Origin: Arthrobacter sp. UNC362MFTsu5.1
GTDB lineage: Bacteria; Actinomycetota; Actinomycetes; Actinomycetales; Micrococcaceae
Direction of reading: 5' to 3'
Assembly (NCBI RefSeq): GCF_000685965.1
Contig: NZ_JMLE01000004.1
Coordinates: 158,342-222,341 of the forward strand
Length of the DNA: 64,000 nucleotides
Shown here: positions 42,394-50,460 of the stretch, piece after piece
How the letters are laid out: each line of letters starts with the position of its first letter
Numbering within the stretch: the first letter of the stretch is position 1
Notes under the pieces: generated by a model
The model's database searches: none
What the model saw: only the letters and a program-made list of their open reading frames with translations
Told to the model about the DNA's origin: nothing
Program-made: the position numbers and the translations under genes

Positions 42394-44505
42394 ATGGCCA
42401 AGGGGATTTACGTCAGCGCGACCACACCGGGATCCGGTAAGTCGCTGATAGCGCTGGGGCTTGCGGACACGCTGCACCGGCACGCGGACCGCATCGGCTT
42501 CTTCAAACCCGTGGTCCACGGCACCGACGCCGCCTCGGACCCCATGGTGGCCCTGATGAAATCCCGGTTCGACCTCGACGACGACCGCTGCCGAGGCGGC
42601 CTGACGTTCGCCGAGGTCCGCTCGCTGCTGGCGGAGGGAAACCGGGCGGAGATCGACGCCCGCTGCGTGGAGATCTTCGCCGACATGTCCCGCCACTGCG
42701 ACGTGGTGATTGTGGAGGGGACCGACCTCACCGGCCAGGATGCCGCCGTCGAATTCGACCTCAACGCCCGGCTCGCCAACAACCTGGCCGCGTCCATCGT
42801 TGCGGTGGTGGGCGCGAAGGGGCGCACCGTGGCGGAGGCGGCCGACGCCGTCGAGGTTGCCCGCAAGGAACTGGCGGCGGAACGCTGCAGCCTGCTGGCC
42901 ATCATGGTGAACCGTGCCGATCCGGAGGACGTGGACGGGATCGTCGCGGCCGTGAAGCCCGGCGCGTCCGGCCGGCCCGTGTACGTCTTCCCGGAGCTGG
43001 AGGACATCGCCCGCCCCACCACCGGCGAGGTGGCCACCGCCCTGGGGATCCGCCAGGTCGCCGGCCGGCAGGACATGGAACGCGACGTGCACTCCATCAA
43101 GGTGGCGGCCATGAGCGTGGCCAACTTCCTGCACGTGCTCGACGACGGTGCGCTGGTGATCGTCCCGGGCGACCGCGCGGACGTGATGGTCGCGTGCCTG
43201 GCGTCGTCGTTCTCGCCGGAGTTCCCGGTGCCGTCAGCGCTGATCCTCACCGGCGGCCTGGCCCCGGACCCCAACATTTACTCGCTGCTGGCGCAGGCGC
43301 CGTTCCCCGTATTCGCCAGCCCGGACGATACCTACACCACGGCCAAGCGCGTGTCAGAGGTCCGCAGCGAAATCTGGTCCGGGCACCGGCGCAAGGTGGC
43401 CTCCGCCGTCGGGCTGTGGGCAAAGCGCGTGGACGAGGCCGAGCTGGTGGAGCGCCTGCACCTGCCGCGGCTGGAGCGGATGACGCCGCTCCGTTTCCTG
43501 CACGACCTGATCGAACGGGCCCGGCTGCAGCGCCGGCACATCGTGCTGCCCGAGGGGAACGACGTGCGGATCCTGCGTGCGGCGGAAATCCTGCACCGGC
43601 GGGACGTCTGCGACCTCACCATCCTGGGCAACGAGTCGGACGTCCGCGAGCTTGCGTCCACGCAGGGCATCGACCTGTCCGGCATGAAAATTGTGGATCC
43701 CGCCACGTCCGAGCTGCGCCAGCAGTTTGCCGAGAAGTACGCGGAGCTGCGTGCGCACAAGGGCGTGGACCTGGCCCGGGCGCTGGAGGTCATGCTGGAC
43801 GGCAGCTACTTCGGCACCATGATGGTCCAGCTGGGCGTGGTGGACGGCATGGTGTCCGGTGCTGCGCACACCACCGCCCACACCATCCGCCCGGCGCTGG
43901 AGTTCGTGAAGACCCGCGACGGCGTGAAGATCGTTTCCTCGGTGTTCCTGATGCTGATGCCGGACCGGGTGCTGGTGTACGGCGACTGCGCGGTCAACCC
44001 GGACCCGAACGCCGAGCAGCTGGCGGACATCGCGCTGGCCTCGGCCGAGACCGCCACGCAGTTCGGCGTGGACCCGCGGGTGGCCATGCTGTCCTACTCC
44101 ACCGGCGGATCCGGCACCGGCGAGGCGGTGGACAAAGTCCGGCAGGCCACCGAAGCGGTGAAGGCGCGCCGCCCGGACCTCGCCGTCGAAGGCCCCATCC
44201 AGTACGACGCCGCCGTGGATGCCGCGATCGCGCAGTCCAAGATGCCGGGCTCGTCCGTCGCCGGGCAGGCCACCGTGTTCATCTTCCCGGACCTGAACAC
44301 CGGCAACAACACGTACAAGGCGGTGCAGCAGTCCTCGGGGGCGGTCGCCGTCGGGCCTGTCCTGCAGGGGCTCCGCAAGCCGGTGAACGACCTCTCCCGC
44401 GGCTGCACGGTGGAGGACATCGTGAACACGGTGGCCATCACGGCCGTGCAGGCGCAGTCCGTGGAACCGGCCGCCGAACCGGCACCCGCCGCCGCGCACG
44501 CGTAG
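42394..44505 (+). CDS. pta: Phosphate acetyltransferase, long form
   Basis: A 703-residue enzyme interconverting acetyl-CoA and acetyl phosphate. It is the long, three-domain type: a BioD-like P-loop domain (1-220; SATTPGSGKSLIALGLAD), a DRTGG regulatory domain (about 230-350) and the catalytic domain (370-695; RRHIVLPEGNDVRILRAAE, LMLMPDRVLVYGDCAV, SYSTGGSGTGEAVDKVRQAT, FPDLNTGNNTYKAVQ). AAGGGCGG precedes ATG 42394. ackA lies 375 bases downstream, beyond a small minus-strand gene. Confidence 0.96.
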   Translation: MAKGIYVSATTPGSGKSLIALGLADTLHRHADRIGFFKPVVHGTDAASDPMVALMKSRFDLDDDRCRGGLTFAEVRSLLAEGNRAEIDARCVEIFADMSRHCDVVIVEGTDLTGQDAAVEFDLNARLANNLAASIVAVVGAKGRTVAEAADAVEVARKELAAERCSLLAIMVNRADPEDVDGIVAAVKPGASGRPVYVFPELEDIARPTTGEVATALGIRQVAGRQDMERDVHSIKVAAMSVANFLHVLDDGALVIVPGDRADVMVACLASSFSPEFPVPSALILTGGLAPDPNIYSLLAQAPFPVFASPDDTYTTAKRVSEVRSEIWSGHRRKVASAVGLWAKRVDEAELVERLHLPRLERMTPLRFLHDLIERARLQRRHIVLPEGNDVRILRAAEILHRRDVCDLTILGNESDVRELASTQGIDLSGMKIVDPATSELRQQFAEKYAELRAHKGVDLARALEVMLDGSYFGTMMVQLGVVDGMVSGAAHTTAHTIRPALEFVKTRDGVKIVSSVFLMLMPDRVLVYGDCAVNPDPNAEQLADIALASAETATQFGVDPRVAMLSYSTGGSGTGEAVDKVRQATEAVKARRPDLAVEGPIQYDAAVDAAIAQSKMPGSSVAGQATVFIFPDLNTGNNTYKAVQQSSGAVAVGPVLQGLRKPVNDLSRGCTVEDIVNTVAITAVQAQSVEPAAEPAPAAAHA

Positions 44506-44523
44506 CTAGCGCACGCGTAGCTA
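44494..44523. repeat. 15-bp tandem duplication covering both stop codons
   Basis: GCGCACGCGTAGCTA occurs twice in a row. The first copy holds the pta stop TAG; the end of the second forms the stop of the convergent small gene (44521-44523). Confidence 0.75.
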
Positions 44524-44757
44524 GCTGTCTTCGGGCGTGAGGTCCAGGTCCTCCACGTTTTCGGGCGGCTCGGGGGACTCGCCCACCTCGGCGGCTTTGA
44601 GGTTGCCTGTGTCGTCCAGGGCCGGGTTCGCGCCCTCGACGCCGGTGGGGTCCTTCGCCTTGGACCCGGACTCCGGCGCGGTGCCCGCAGGTCCGGCGCT
44701 CTCCGGTGCGGTGGCGTCCGGCTCCCCGCCGGTCGGCTGGGTGGTGCTGTCACTCAT
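44521..44757 (-). CDS. Small acidic disordered protein
   Basis: A 78-residue protein, probably unstructured: MSDSTTQPTGGEPDATAPES and onward, with Asp/Glu/Pro/Gly/Thr making up most residues and the C-terminus NVEDLDLTPEDS. No domain is recognised. I accept it because GGAGGG lies seven bases before ATG 44757 and the frame bias is good; the upstream extension to 44853 has no support. It sits between pta and ackA on the opposite strand. Confidence 0.6.
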   Translation of the reverse strand: MSDSTTQPTGGEPDATAPESAGPAGTAPESGSKAKDPTGVEGANPALDDTGNLKAAEVGESPEPPENVEDLDLTPEDS

Positions 44758-44880
44758 GGAAAAGCCCTCCGTGCATAGTCCAGCTGGTCCGCCGACTCTA
44801 AGCGCCCGCCGCGCCCGATGCAATGGCGCTACGATCGAACTTCCACCGACCACCGCAGCAGCTACGGCTTAGGAGGCCCA

Positions 44881-46047
44881 GTGCTCGTCCTCGTCATCAA
44901 CTCCGGTTCGTCCTCGCTCAAGTACCAGGTGCGCGACGTGGCATCCCACAGCGTCCTGACCGAGGGGCTGATCGAAAAGATCGGCATGGGCAACGGCGGT
45001 GAAGGCGACGGCGAAATCGAGGGCCCGCGCGACCACGCCGAGGCACTGGAGCAGGTGGACGCCGCCATCCACGAGGTGCTGGGCGACCGGAAACTGGACG
45101 CCGTGGGCCACCGGGTGGTGCACGGCGGGGAGCGCTTCGGTGAGCCCGTGCTGATCGACAACGAGATCACCCGCGCCATCGAGCGGCTCAACCCGCTGGC
45201 TCCGCTCCACAACCCGGCCAACGTGCTGGGCATCCGCGCCATCGCCAAGAAATGGCCGGACATGCCGCAGGTTGCCGTGTTTGACACAGCCTTCCACCGC
45301 ACCCTGCCCGAGCACGCGTGGCGCTACGCGGTGCCGGACTCGCTCTACACCAACCACGGAATCCGCCGCTACGGCTTCCACGGCACCTCGCACGAGTACG
45401 TCTCGCACCAGGCAGCGGCGCTGCTGGACCTCCCGGTGGAAGAGTTCGACGGCGTCCTCGCCCACCTGGGGAACGGCGCCTCCGTCACGGCCATCCGGGG
45501 CGGGAAGTCCGTGGACACCTCCATGGGGTTCACCCCGCTGGAGGGCCTGGTGATGGGCACCCGCTCCGGCGACCTCGACCCGTCCATCCTTGTGTTCCTG
45601 GGCCGGGCCGGCTGGTCCACGGAGGACCTCGACTCGCTGCTCAACCGCGAATCCGGGCTCAAGGGCCTGGCCGGCAACAACGACATGCGCTCCGTAGTGG
45701 AGGCCGCCGAAGCCGGCGATGCCCGCGCTGCCACTGCGCTCGCCGTCGCGTCCTACCGGCTGGCCAAGTACATCGGCGGGTACCACGTGGCCGTGGGCGG
45801 GGCGAAAGCGCTGGTGTTCACCGCCGGCATCGGCGAAAATTCGCACCAGTTCCGCACACTGGTGGGGGACAAGCTGGGGGCGCTGGGCATAGAGCTCGAC
45901 GCCGGGCTGAACAGTGAGCGGTCCAAGGAACCGCGGGTGATTTCCACCGCCGCGTCGCTCATCCCAGTCCTGGTGGTCCCCACCGACGAGGAGCGCGCCA
46001 TCGCAGAGGCGACCGCCGTCGTCGTGCATTCATCGGTTGCCCCCTAA
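44881..46047 (+). CDS. ackA: Acetate kinase
   Basis: A 388-residue enzyme making ATP and acetate from acetyl phosphate and ADP, the partner of Pta. Acetokinase signatures: VLVINSGSSSLKYQV at the N-terminus, YGFHGTSHEYVS in the middle, GNGASVTAIRGGKSVDTSMG, MGTRSGDLDPSI and FTAGIGENSHQFR. GTG 44881 is preceded by AGGAGG, so the longer open frame from 44818 is not used. It is the usual length for actinobacterial AckA. A two-unit dispersed repeat follows the stop. Confidence 0.97.
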   Translation: MLVLVINSGSSSLKYQVRDVASHSVLTEGLIEKIGMGNGGEGDGEIEGPRDHAEALEQVDAAIHEVLGDRKLDAVGHRVVHGGERFGEPVLIDNEITRAIERLNPLAPLHNPANVLGIRAIAKKWPDMPQVAVFDTAFHRTLPEHAWRYAVPDSLYTNHGIRRYGFHGTSHEYVSHQAAALLDLPVEEFDGVLAHLGNGASVTAIRGGKSVDTSMGFTPLEGLVMGTRSGDLDPSILVFLGRAGWSTEDLDSLLNRESGLKGLAGNNDMRSVVEAAEAGDARAATALAVASYRLAKYIGGYHVAVGGAKALVFTAGIGENSHQFRTLVGDKLGALGIELDAGLNSERSKEPRVISTAASLIPVLVVPTDEERAIAEATAVVVHSSVAP

Positions 46048-46050
46048 CCC

Positions 46051-46098
46051 CGACGCTCCCTCACTTCTGGTCGCATTTACCGGGACGCTCCCTCACTA
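46051..46098. repeat. 48-bp dispersed repeat, copy B
   Basis: CGACGCTCCCTCACTTCTGG ... GACGCTCCCTCACTA, closely matching copy A at 31520-31567. It fills the gap between ackA and the convergent SDR gene. Confidence 0.7.
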
Positions 46099-46099
46099 G

Positions 46100-47002
46100 T
46101 CACACGTGGGCGAGGTTGCTGGAGAGTTCGCGGTGCGCGCCGGCCTGGTCCTGGAGGGCCTTGGCCCGCTCCTCGAACACGCCGACGGCGTCAGCTCCCG
46201 CGGCGAAGCGCAGCGGTGGCTCGTCCAGTTCCGCCAGGTTGATGAGGGCGGCGGCGAGCTTGGCCGGGTCGCCGCCCTGCTGCCCGTCCATGCTGCGCCA
46301 TGCGGCCACGGTCTGTTCGGTGCGCTCGGCGTAGTCATCGATTGTGGTTTCGGCGTACCGGGTGGATTCCGGGGTGAGCAGCTCGGTGCGGAAGAACCCC
46401 GGCTCCACGATCATGCTGCGGATGCCGAACGGGGCGACCTCCAGGGCCAGGGACTCCGCCCAGCCCTCCACGCCGAACTTCGACGCGGCGTAGGCGGACA
46501 GGAACTCTCCGCCCGCGATGCCGGCCGTCGAGGAGATGGTGACCACCAGACCTGAGCGCTGGGCCCGCATCACCGGCAGGGCCGCACGGGTGACGTTGAT
46601 GGGCCCGAACATGGTGGTTTCGATCTGCGCCCGGAAGTCCTCGGGGCTGATTTCCTCGAAGAACCCGGCGTAGAAGTTACCGGCGTTGTTCACGAGGACG
46701 TCGATCCGGCCGAACCGGTCGACGGCGGTCTGGATGGCGGCGGCGGCGTCGGCGGGGTCGGTGACGTCGAGCCTTACGGCCAGCAGGTTCTCGTTGTCGC
46801 CCAGGGCCTGGGCGACCTTTTCCGGGTTGCGGCCGGTGGCCACCACGGCATGGCCGGCGGCCAGTGCGGCCTTCGCAATGTCGGTGCCCATACCGCGGCC
46901 GGCTCCGGTGATGAACCAGACCTTCTTCCCGGTGACGGCGTCCCCGGCGAGGGTGTTGGTCTGGGCAAGTGTGTCCTGGGCGAGGGTGTTCTGTTCAGTC
47001 AT
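46100..47002 (-). CDS. Short-chain dehydrogenase/reductase
   Basis: A 300-residue classical SDR. The cofactor loop is TGAGRGMG near residue 33, followed by NNAGNFYAG, the catalytic SSTAGIAGGEFLSAYAASKF region (Ser, then Tyr-x3-Lys) and PFGIRSMIVEPGFFRTELL. NADP(H) use is likely because of the Arg in GRNPEKV. Substrate unknown. The start ATG 47002 overlaps the stop of the MmyB-type regulator gene (ATGA), so the pair is one operon; such regulator-SDR pairs are common in actinobacteria. Confidence 0.92.
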   Translation of the reverse strand: MTEQNTLAQDTLAQTNTLAGDAVTGKKVWFITGAGRGMGTDIAKAALAAGHAVVATGRNPEKVAQALGDNENLLAVRLDVTDPADAAAAIQTAVDRFGRIDVLVNNAGNFYAGFFEEISPEDFRAQIETTMFGPINVTRAALPVMRAQRSGLVVTISSTAGIAGGEFLSAYAASKFGVEGWAESLALEVAPFGIRSMIVEPGFFRTELLTPESTRYAETTIDDYAERTEQTVAAWRSMDGQQGGDPAKLAAALINLAELDEPPLRFAAGADAVGVFEERAKALQDQAGAHRELSSNLAHV

Positions 47003-47955
47003 TGTGAGGTGCTGTCTTTCCTGCTGGTTGTTTCGGTCTTGGTGGTTGGGTGGGTCGTGATGGTTGATTCGGCGGGTGATGCCGCCCAGCTGGCGAGGAA
47101 TGCCAGCGCGTTTTCGGACGCGGAGCCGGGCTCCGCGGTGAAGGTGAACAGGGTCTGTCCTTCGTCGCCGGGGAGGTGCAGGGTTTCGAACTGCAGGGAC
47201 AGGTCCCCGGCCACCGGGTGGTGGAACCGTTTGGACCCGGTGGTGTGGATCCGCACGTCGTGTCCCGCCCACAATCCGGCGAACAGGCCGCAGCGGGTGG
47301 TCAGTTCCCCGACCAGCTCGTTCAGCGCCCGGTCATGGGGATTCCGCCCCGTTTCCAGCCGCAGCATCGCCACCGTGGTGGCCGCGATCGCCCGCCAGTC
47401 GGGGTACAGGTCTGCTGCGCGCGGGTCGAGGAAAAGGTAGCGGGCCTGGTTCGGCAGCCGGCCGGGCGTGTCCGGACCGGAGGCCACGGCGGAGTCGAAG
47501 ACCTCCGAGTACAGCGCGCGGCCCAGGAGGTTGGCGGCCAGCACGTCAGAACGCCCGTTCTGCACGATGGCCACCACTCCGGTCATTCCGTCCAGGAGAC
47601 GCAGCACCCCGGGACGGACCCGCTGCTGCGCGGGCCGGCGGGAGGCCTGGCGCCGTGCCCCGCGTAAGGGGGCGTTGGCCGTCCGGGCCAGATCCATCAG
47701 GTGGGTCCGCTCGGCGTCGTCCAGTTGGAGGGCGGAGGCCACGGCCTCAAGCACCGAGTCGGAGACGCCCCGGATGCTGCCGCGTTCCAGCCGCGTGTAG
47801 TAGTCCGTGCTCACCCCGGCAAGCTGTGCCACTTCCTCGCGGCGAAGGCCCGGCACCCGGCGCAGCTCCCCGTAGCTGGGGATACCGGCCTGCTCCGGGC
47901 TGATCTTCGCACGACGCGAGATCAGGAACTCGCGGATTTCGTTTTTTCTGTCCAC
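46999..47955 (-). CDS. XRE-type regulator with MmyB-like ligand domain (paralogue)
   Basis: A 318-residue transcription factor closely related to the one at 41374. The HTH reads IREFLISRRAKISPEQAGIP, RRVPGLRREEVAQLAGVSTD, YYTRLERG; the ligand domain has NQARYLFLDPRAADLYPDWR and GHDVRIHTTGSKRFHHPVAG. GTG 47955 aligns exactly with the paralogue's start and has TAGCGT seven bases before it. It precedes and overlaps the SDR gene and probably controls that operon and itself through the site at 47988. Confidence 0.9.
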   Translation of the reverse strand: MDRKNEIREFLISRRAKISPEQAGIPSYGELRRVPGLRREEVAQLAGVSTDYYTRLERGSIRGVSDSVLEAVASALQLDDAERTHLMDLARTANAPLRGARRQASRRPAQQRVRPGVLRLLDGMTGVVAIVQNGRSDVLAANLLGRALYSEVFDSAVASGPDTPGRLPNQARYLFLDPRAADLYPDWRAIAATTVAMLRLETGRNPHDRALNELVGELTTRCGLFAGLWAGHDVRIHTTGSKRFHHPVAGDLSLQFETLHLPGDEGQTLFTFTAEPGSASENALAFLASWAASPAESTITTHPTTKTETTSRKDSTSQ

Positions 47956-47962
47956 ATCCACC

Positions 47963-47968
47963 ACGCTA
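47963..47968 (-). promoter_or_regulatory. -10 element of the regulator-SDR operon
   Basis: TAGCGT on the minus strand, seven bases before GTG 47955. Confidence 0.45.
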
Positions 47969-47987
47969 CGCAGGCCGCAGATCCGGT

Positions 47988-48024
47988 GGCAGTGTCTATT
48001 GGACACCCCCAGTGTGCTGACGCC
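47988..48024. promoter_or_regulatory. Possible operator of the second MmyB-type regulator
   Basis: GGCAGTGTCTATTGGACACC then CCCAGTGTGCTGACG. It includes the palindrome GTGTC-TATTG-GACAC and lies 33 bases before the regulator start. A close relative occurs at 49377. Imperfect 17-base repeats (CAGTGCTGAAGC) follow to 48071. Confidence 0.45.
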
Positions 48025-48077
48025 GTCAGTGCTGAAGCGGCCAGTGTTGCAGCCGCCAGTGCTGAAGCCGCGGAGGG

Positions 48078-48083
48078 TACGCT
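48078..48083 (+). promoter_or_regulatory. -10 element for leaderless GNAT gene
   Basis: TACGCT followed by six bases and ATG 48090. Confidence 0.5.
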
Positions 48084-48089
48084 CAAACC

Positions 48090-48674
48090 ATGCCGGACAT
48101 CAGACTGCCCATCCGCACCGACCGCCTGGTCCTGCGCCGCTTCGAGGCCGCCGACCTCGACGCCTTCTACGCCTACCACTCGCTGCCCGCAACCGCACGG
48201 TTCCTGCCGGGCGAAGCCAAGAGCTACACGCAGTGCATGGAACGCGTGGGCAACTACGCCAACTTTGTCTTCAAAAAGGAGGGCGACTGGGTGGCGCTGG
48301 CCATCGAGGCCGCGGACTCGCCAGGCTTGATCGGCGAAGTGGTGCTGAAATGGCTGCCGGGCTTCGGCCAGGCGGAAGTCGGCTGGAGCCTTGCCCCGGG
48401 GGCGCGCGGCAAGGGCTACGCCACCGAAGCTGCGGAGGCGATGCTGAAGCTGGGTTTCGAGGGCCTGGACTTCCACCGGATCGACGCCAAACTGGACGCG
48501 CTGAACACGGCGTCGGCCTCGATCTGCGAGCGGCTGGGCATGCGCCTCGAAGGCAAGCACGTGGACAAGTGGCGTTACAAGGGCGCCTGGGCCACGGAAG
48601 TTGTCTACGCCATGCTCCGCGACGAATGGGCCGGCCGGAAGCAGGCAGCTGACACGCCGGCTGCCCGGAATTAA
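48090..48674 (+). CDS. GNAT family N-acetyltransferase
   Basis: A 194-residue RimJ/RimL-like acetyltransferase: PIRTDRLVLRRFEAADLDAF opening, EVGWSLAPGARGKGYATEAA containing the acetyl-CoA loop (RGKGYA), then FHRIDAKLDALNTASASICE and RLGMRLEGKHVDKWRYKG. The acceptor is unknown. It starts at ATG 48090, apparently leaderless, and its last four bases overlap the end of the convergent DHFR-like gene. Confidence 0.9.
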   Translation: MPDIRLPIRTDRLVLRRFEAADLDAFYAYHSLPATARFLPGEAKSYTQCMERVGNYANFVFKKEGDWVALAIEAADSPGLIGEVVLKWLPGFGQAEVGWSLAPGARGKGYATEAAEAMLKLGFEGLDFHRIDAKLDALNTASASICERLGMRLEGKHVDKWRYKGAWATEVVYAMLRDEWAGRKQAADTPAARN

Positions 48675-49288
48675 GCGCCGGCCCCGTACGTCCCGTATTC
48701 CGGAAGCCCTGCCGACTCATAGACAAGAATGGCGAGTCCGCCCGGCGTCGTCCTGCTGCTGACCAGGCGCAGGCCCGCCGGGACGCCTCCCACCGGGAAC
48801 AGCCGCCGCCCGTTCCCCACCACCACCGGGGCGATCACCAGCCTCACCTCGTCAATCAGCCCGGCGGCTAACAGGGACTGCGCCAGCCTGGCACTCCCGT
48901 GGATCTGCAGCTCCCTTCCGGGCTGCCGCTTCAAGTCGGCGACCTGCGCCGCGACGTCCCCGGAGAGGATGGTCGTCGGTGTCCAAGACGCCTGCTTCAA
49001 GCTATGGGAAGCCACGTACTTCGGCAGGCCGTTCATCTTTTCGGAGAACGGATCGTCGGGGTCCGTCATCTGCGGCCAGTCACGCGAAAAGTTGTCGTAG
49101 GTGCGGCGGCCGAACAGCAATGCGTCCGCCCCGCCCAGCCAGTCCACAGCCTGTTGCACGAACTCCTCATCCAGGTGCGGGACGAACCACCCTCCCTGGG
49201 TGAAGCCGTCGCTGGTGTCTTCATCCGGGGAGCCGGGACCCTGCGACACACCGTCCAAGGTCAGGAACTCCATCAACGTCAGTCTCAT
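48671..49288 (-). CDS. Dihydrofolate reductase family protein (RibD C-terminal type)
   Basis: A 205-residue reductase of the DHFR/RibD_C fold: MRLTLMEFLTLDGVSQGPG, ADALLFGRRTYDNFSRDWP and LQIHGSARLAQSLLAAGLID with the NADPH-binding segment. Proteins of this type are widespread in actinobacteria, and true folate reduction is not established. GAGGT precedes ATG 49288. A GGCAGTGTCTAT sequence 89 bases upstream resembles the operator of the MmyB-type regulator, so it may belong to that regulon. Confidence 0.9.
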   Translation of the reverse strand: MRLTLMEFLTLDGVSQGPGSPDEDTSDGFTQGGWFVPHLDEEFVQQAVDWLGGADALLFGRRTYDNFSRDWPQMTDPDDPFSEKMNGLPKYVASHSLKQASWTPTTILSGDVAAQVADLKRQPGRELQIHGSARLAQSLLAAGLIDEVRLVIAPVVVGNGRRLFPVGGVPAGLRLVSSRTTPGGLAILVYESAGLPEYGTYGAGA

Positions 49289-49376
49289 TGCGTGTTACCT
49301 CTCCGTATCGGTTCAGCAGCGGTTCTCGAGTACCTCACTTCGTCCACCATCACGGTACGCGGGGCTCGCTTCCGTT

Positions 49377-49409
49377 GGCAGTGTCTATGGCCCCAGTCTG
49401 CTCAAGCGG
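49377..49409. promoter_or_regulatory. Second copy of the GGCAGTGTCTAT motif
   Basis: GGCAGTGTCTATGGCCCCAG then TCTGCTCAAGCGG, similar over about 33 bases to the sequence at 47988. It lies in the divergent gap between the DHFR-like and membrane-protein genes. Confidence 0.4.
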
Positions 49410-49587
49410 CCAGGGTTGGCCGATTTTGGAAGGGCTACCCCTTCCGCGCCCATGCTCCTAATCTGTTGCTACGGGCGAACATATCTCGCCCGCTCCAGCC
49501 ACATTGAAGCAATGGAAAGCCTGGCCATGCCTCCCGCAGGGGATCACGGGCACCGTTGGGAAGCAGCCGGCTTGGAGAGGAGAAGCG

Positions 49588-50325
49588 ATGGAAACGGGAG
49601 TGGAACCAAGAGCATTCTGGGGGAGGATCGGTGCGATTGCGCTTCCCCTCGGCGTCATCCTGCTGGTGGCCGCAACGGCGGTCCACCCGTCCAGGGAGCA
49701 CCCCATGAACCACACAGCGGTCTTTATGGAGTACGCGCAGAACGACGGCTGGATTGCCATCCACTTCGCGCAGTGGGTGGCTGCCCTGATGTTCTCCGGC
49801 GGCCTCGTGGCTCTGTACTTCGCCATGACCGCCCAGAAGGAGGGGCCAAAACCGCTGGCGCGCTTCGGCCTGGTAGCGGTGGTGCTGACCGCGGCGGCCA
49901 TCACCATGCTCCAGGCGGTGGACGGCGTGGCGCTCAAATGGGCTGTGGACGCCTGGGCCGTTGCTCCCGCCGATCAGGAGTCGTCAGCGCTGTCAGCTGC
50001 CATGGGGTTGAGATGGACTGAGTACGCTCTGCAGAGCTACTCCAACATCCTGCTGGGACTCGCGCTGATTTTCTACGGCCTGGCCATCGCGTACGGATAC
50101 GCATTTGCCCGGTGGCCGGGATGGCTGGCTGCCGCCTCGGGAGTCGCCTGGATCGTCCACGGCCTGATGGTTTCCTACGTTGGCCTGTTCGACTCGCCGC
50201 CCCGGTTGGTGGCCCTGGTCCTCATGGCTGCCTGGGCGTTCGTCATGGCTGTGCAAATGTGGCCCAGCGGCCGCCGCGGACATGCCGCCAGCGCCGCGGC
50301 ACCGACCGGTCCAGTCACCGCCTAG
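49588..50325 (+). CDS. Multi-spanning membrane protein, function unknown
   Basis: A 245-residue integral membrane protein with about six or seven TM helices: GAIALPLGVILLVAATAVHP, FAQWVAALMFSGGLVALYFA, FGLVAVVLTAAAITMLQAVD, SNILLGLALIFYGLAIAYGY, WLAAASGVAWIVHGLMVSYV and LVALVLMAAWAFVMAVQMW. A conserved-looking extracytoplasmic His-Pro stretch follows TM1. It resembles DUF4386-like proteins in layout, without a firm match. GGAGAGGAGAAG before ATG 49588 decides the start over 49504. Confidence 0.8.
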   Translation: METGVEPRAFWGRIGAIALPLGVILLVAATAVHPSREHPMNHTAVFMEYAQNDGWIAIHFAQWVAALMFSGGLVALYFAMTAQKEGPKPLARFGLVAVVLTAAAITMLQAVDGVALKWAVDAWAVAPADQESSALSAAMGLRWTEYALQSYSNILLGLALIFYGLAIAYGYAFARWPGWLAAASGVAWIVHGLMVSYVGLFDSPPRLVALVLMAAWAFVMAVQMWPSGRRGHAASAAAPTGPVTA

Positions 50326-50360
50326 ACAAGGCGCCTAGATCCTGCCAACCCCCGGTGACC

Positions 50361-50460
50361 GAGCCTGTCGAGATCCGGGTCCCGACAGGCTCAACCGCCG
50401 GTCGACCCAGTCGCAGGCTCAACCACCGGTCGCCGCAGCCGCAGGCTCAACCGCCGGTCG
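50361..50460. repeat. Hairpin plus three 28-bp tandem repeats at the M50 gene end
   Basis: GAGCCTGTCG (50361) pairs with CGACAGGCTC (50383). AGGCTCAACCGCCGGTCG-type units then start at 50387, 50415 and 50443 with an exact 28-base period. The third overlaps the last codons and stop (50447-50449) of the minus-strand protease gene. Confidence 0.75.

Noticed and set aside
50361..50460. CRISPR array
   Set aside because: Three 28-bp units follow each other directly with no unique spacers and lie over a coding end; they are tandem repeats.
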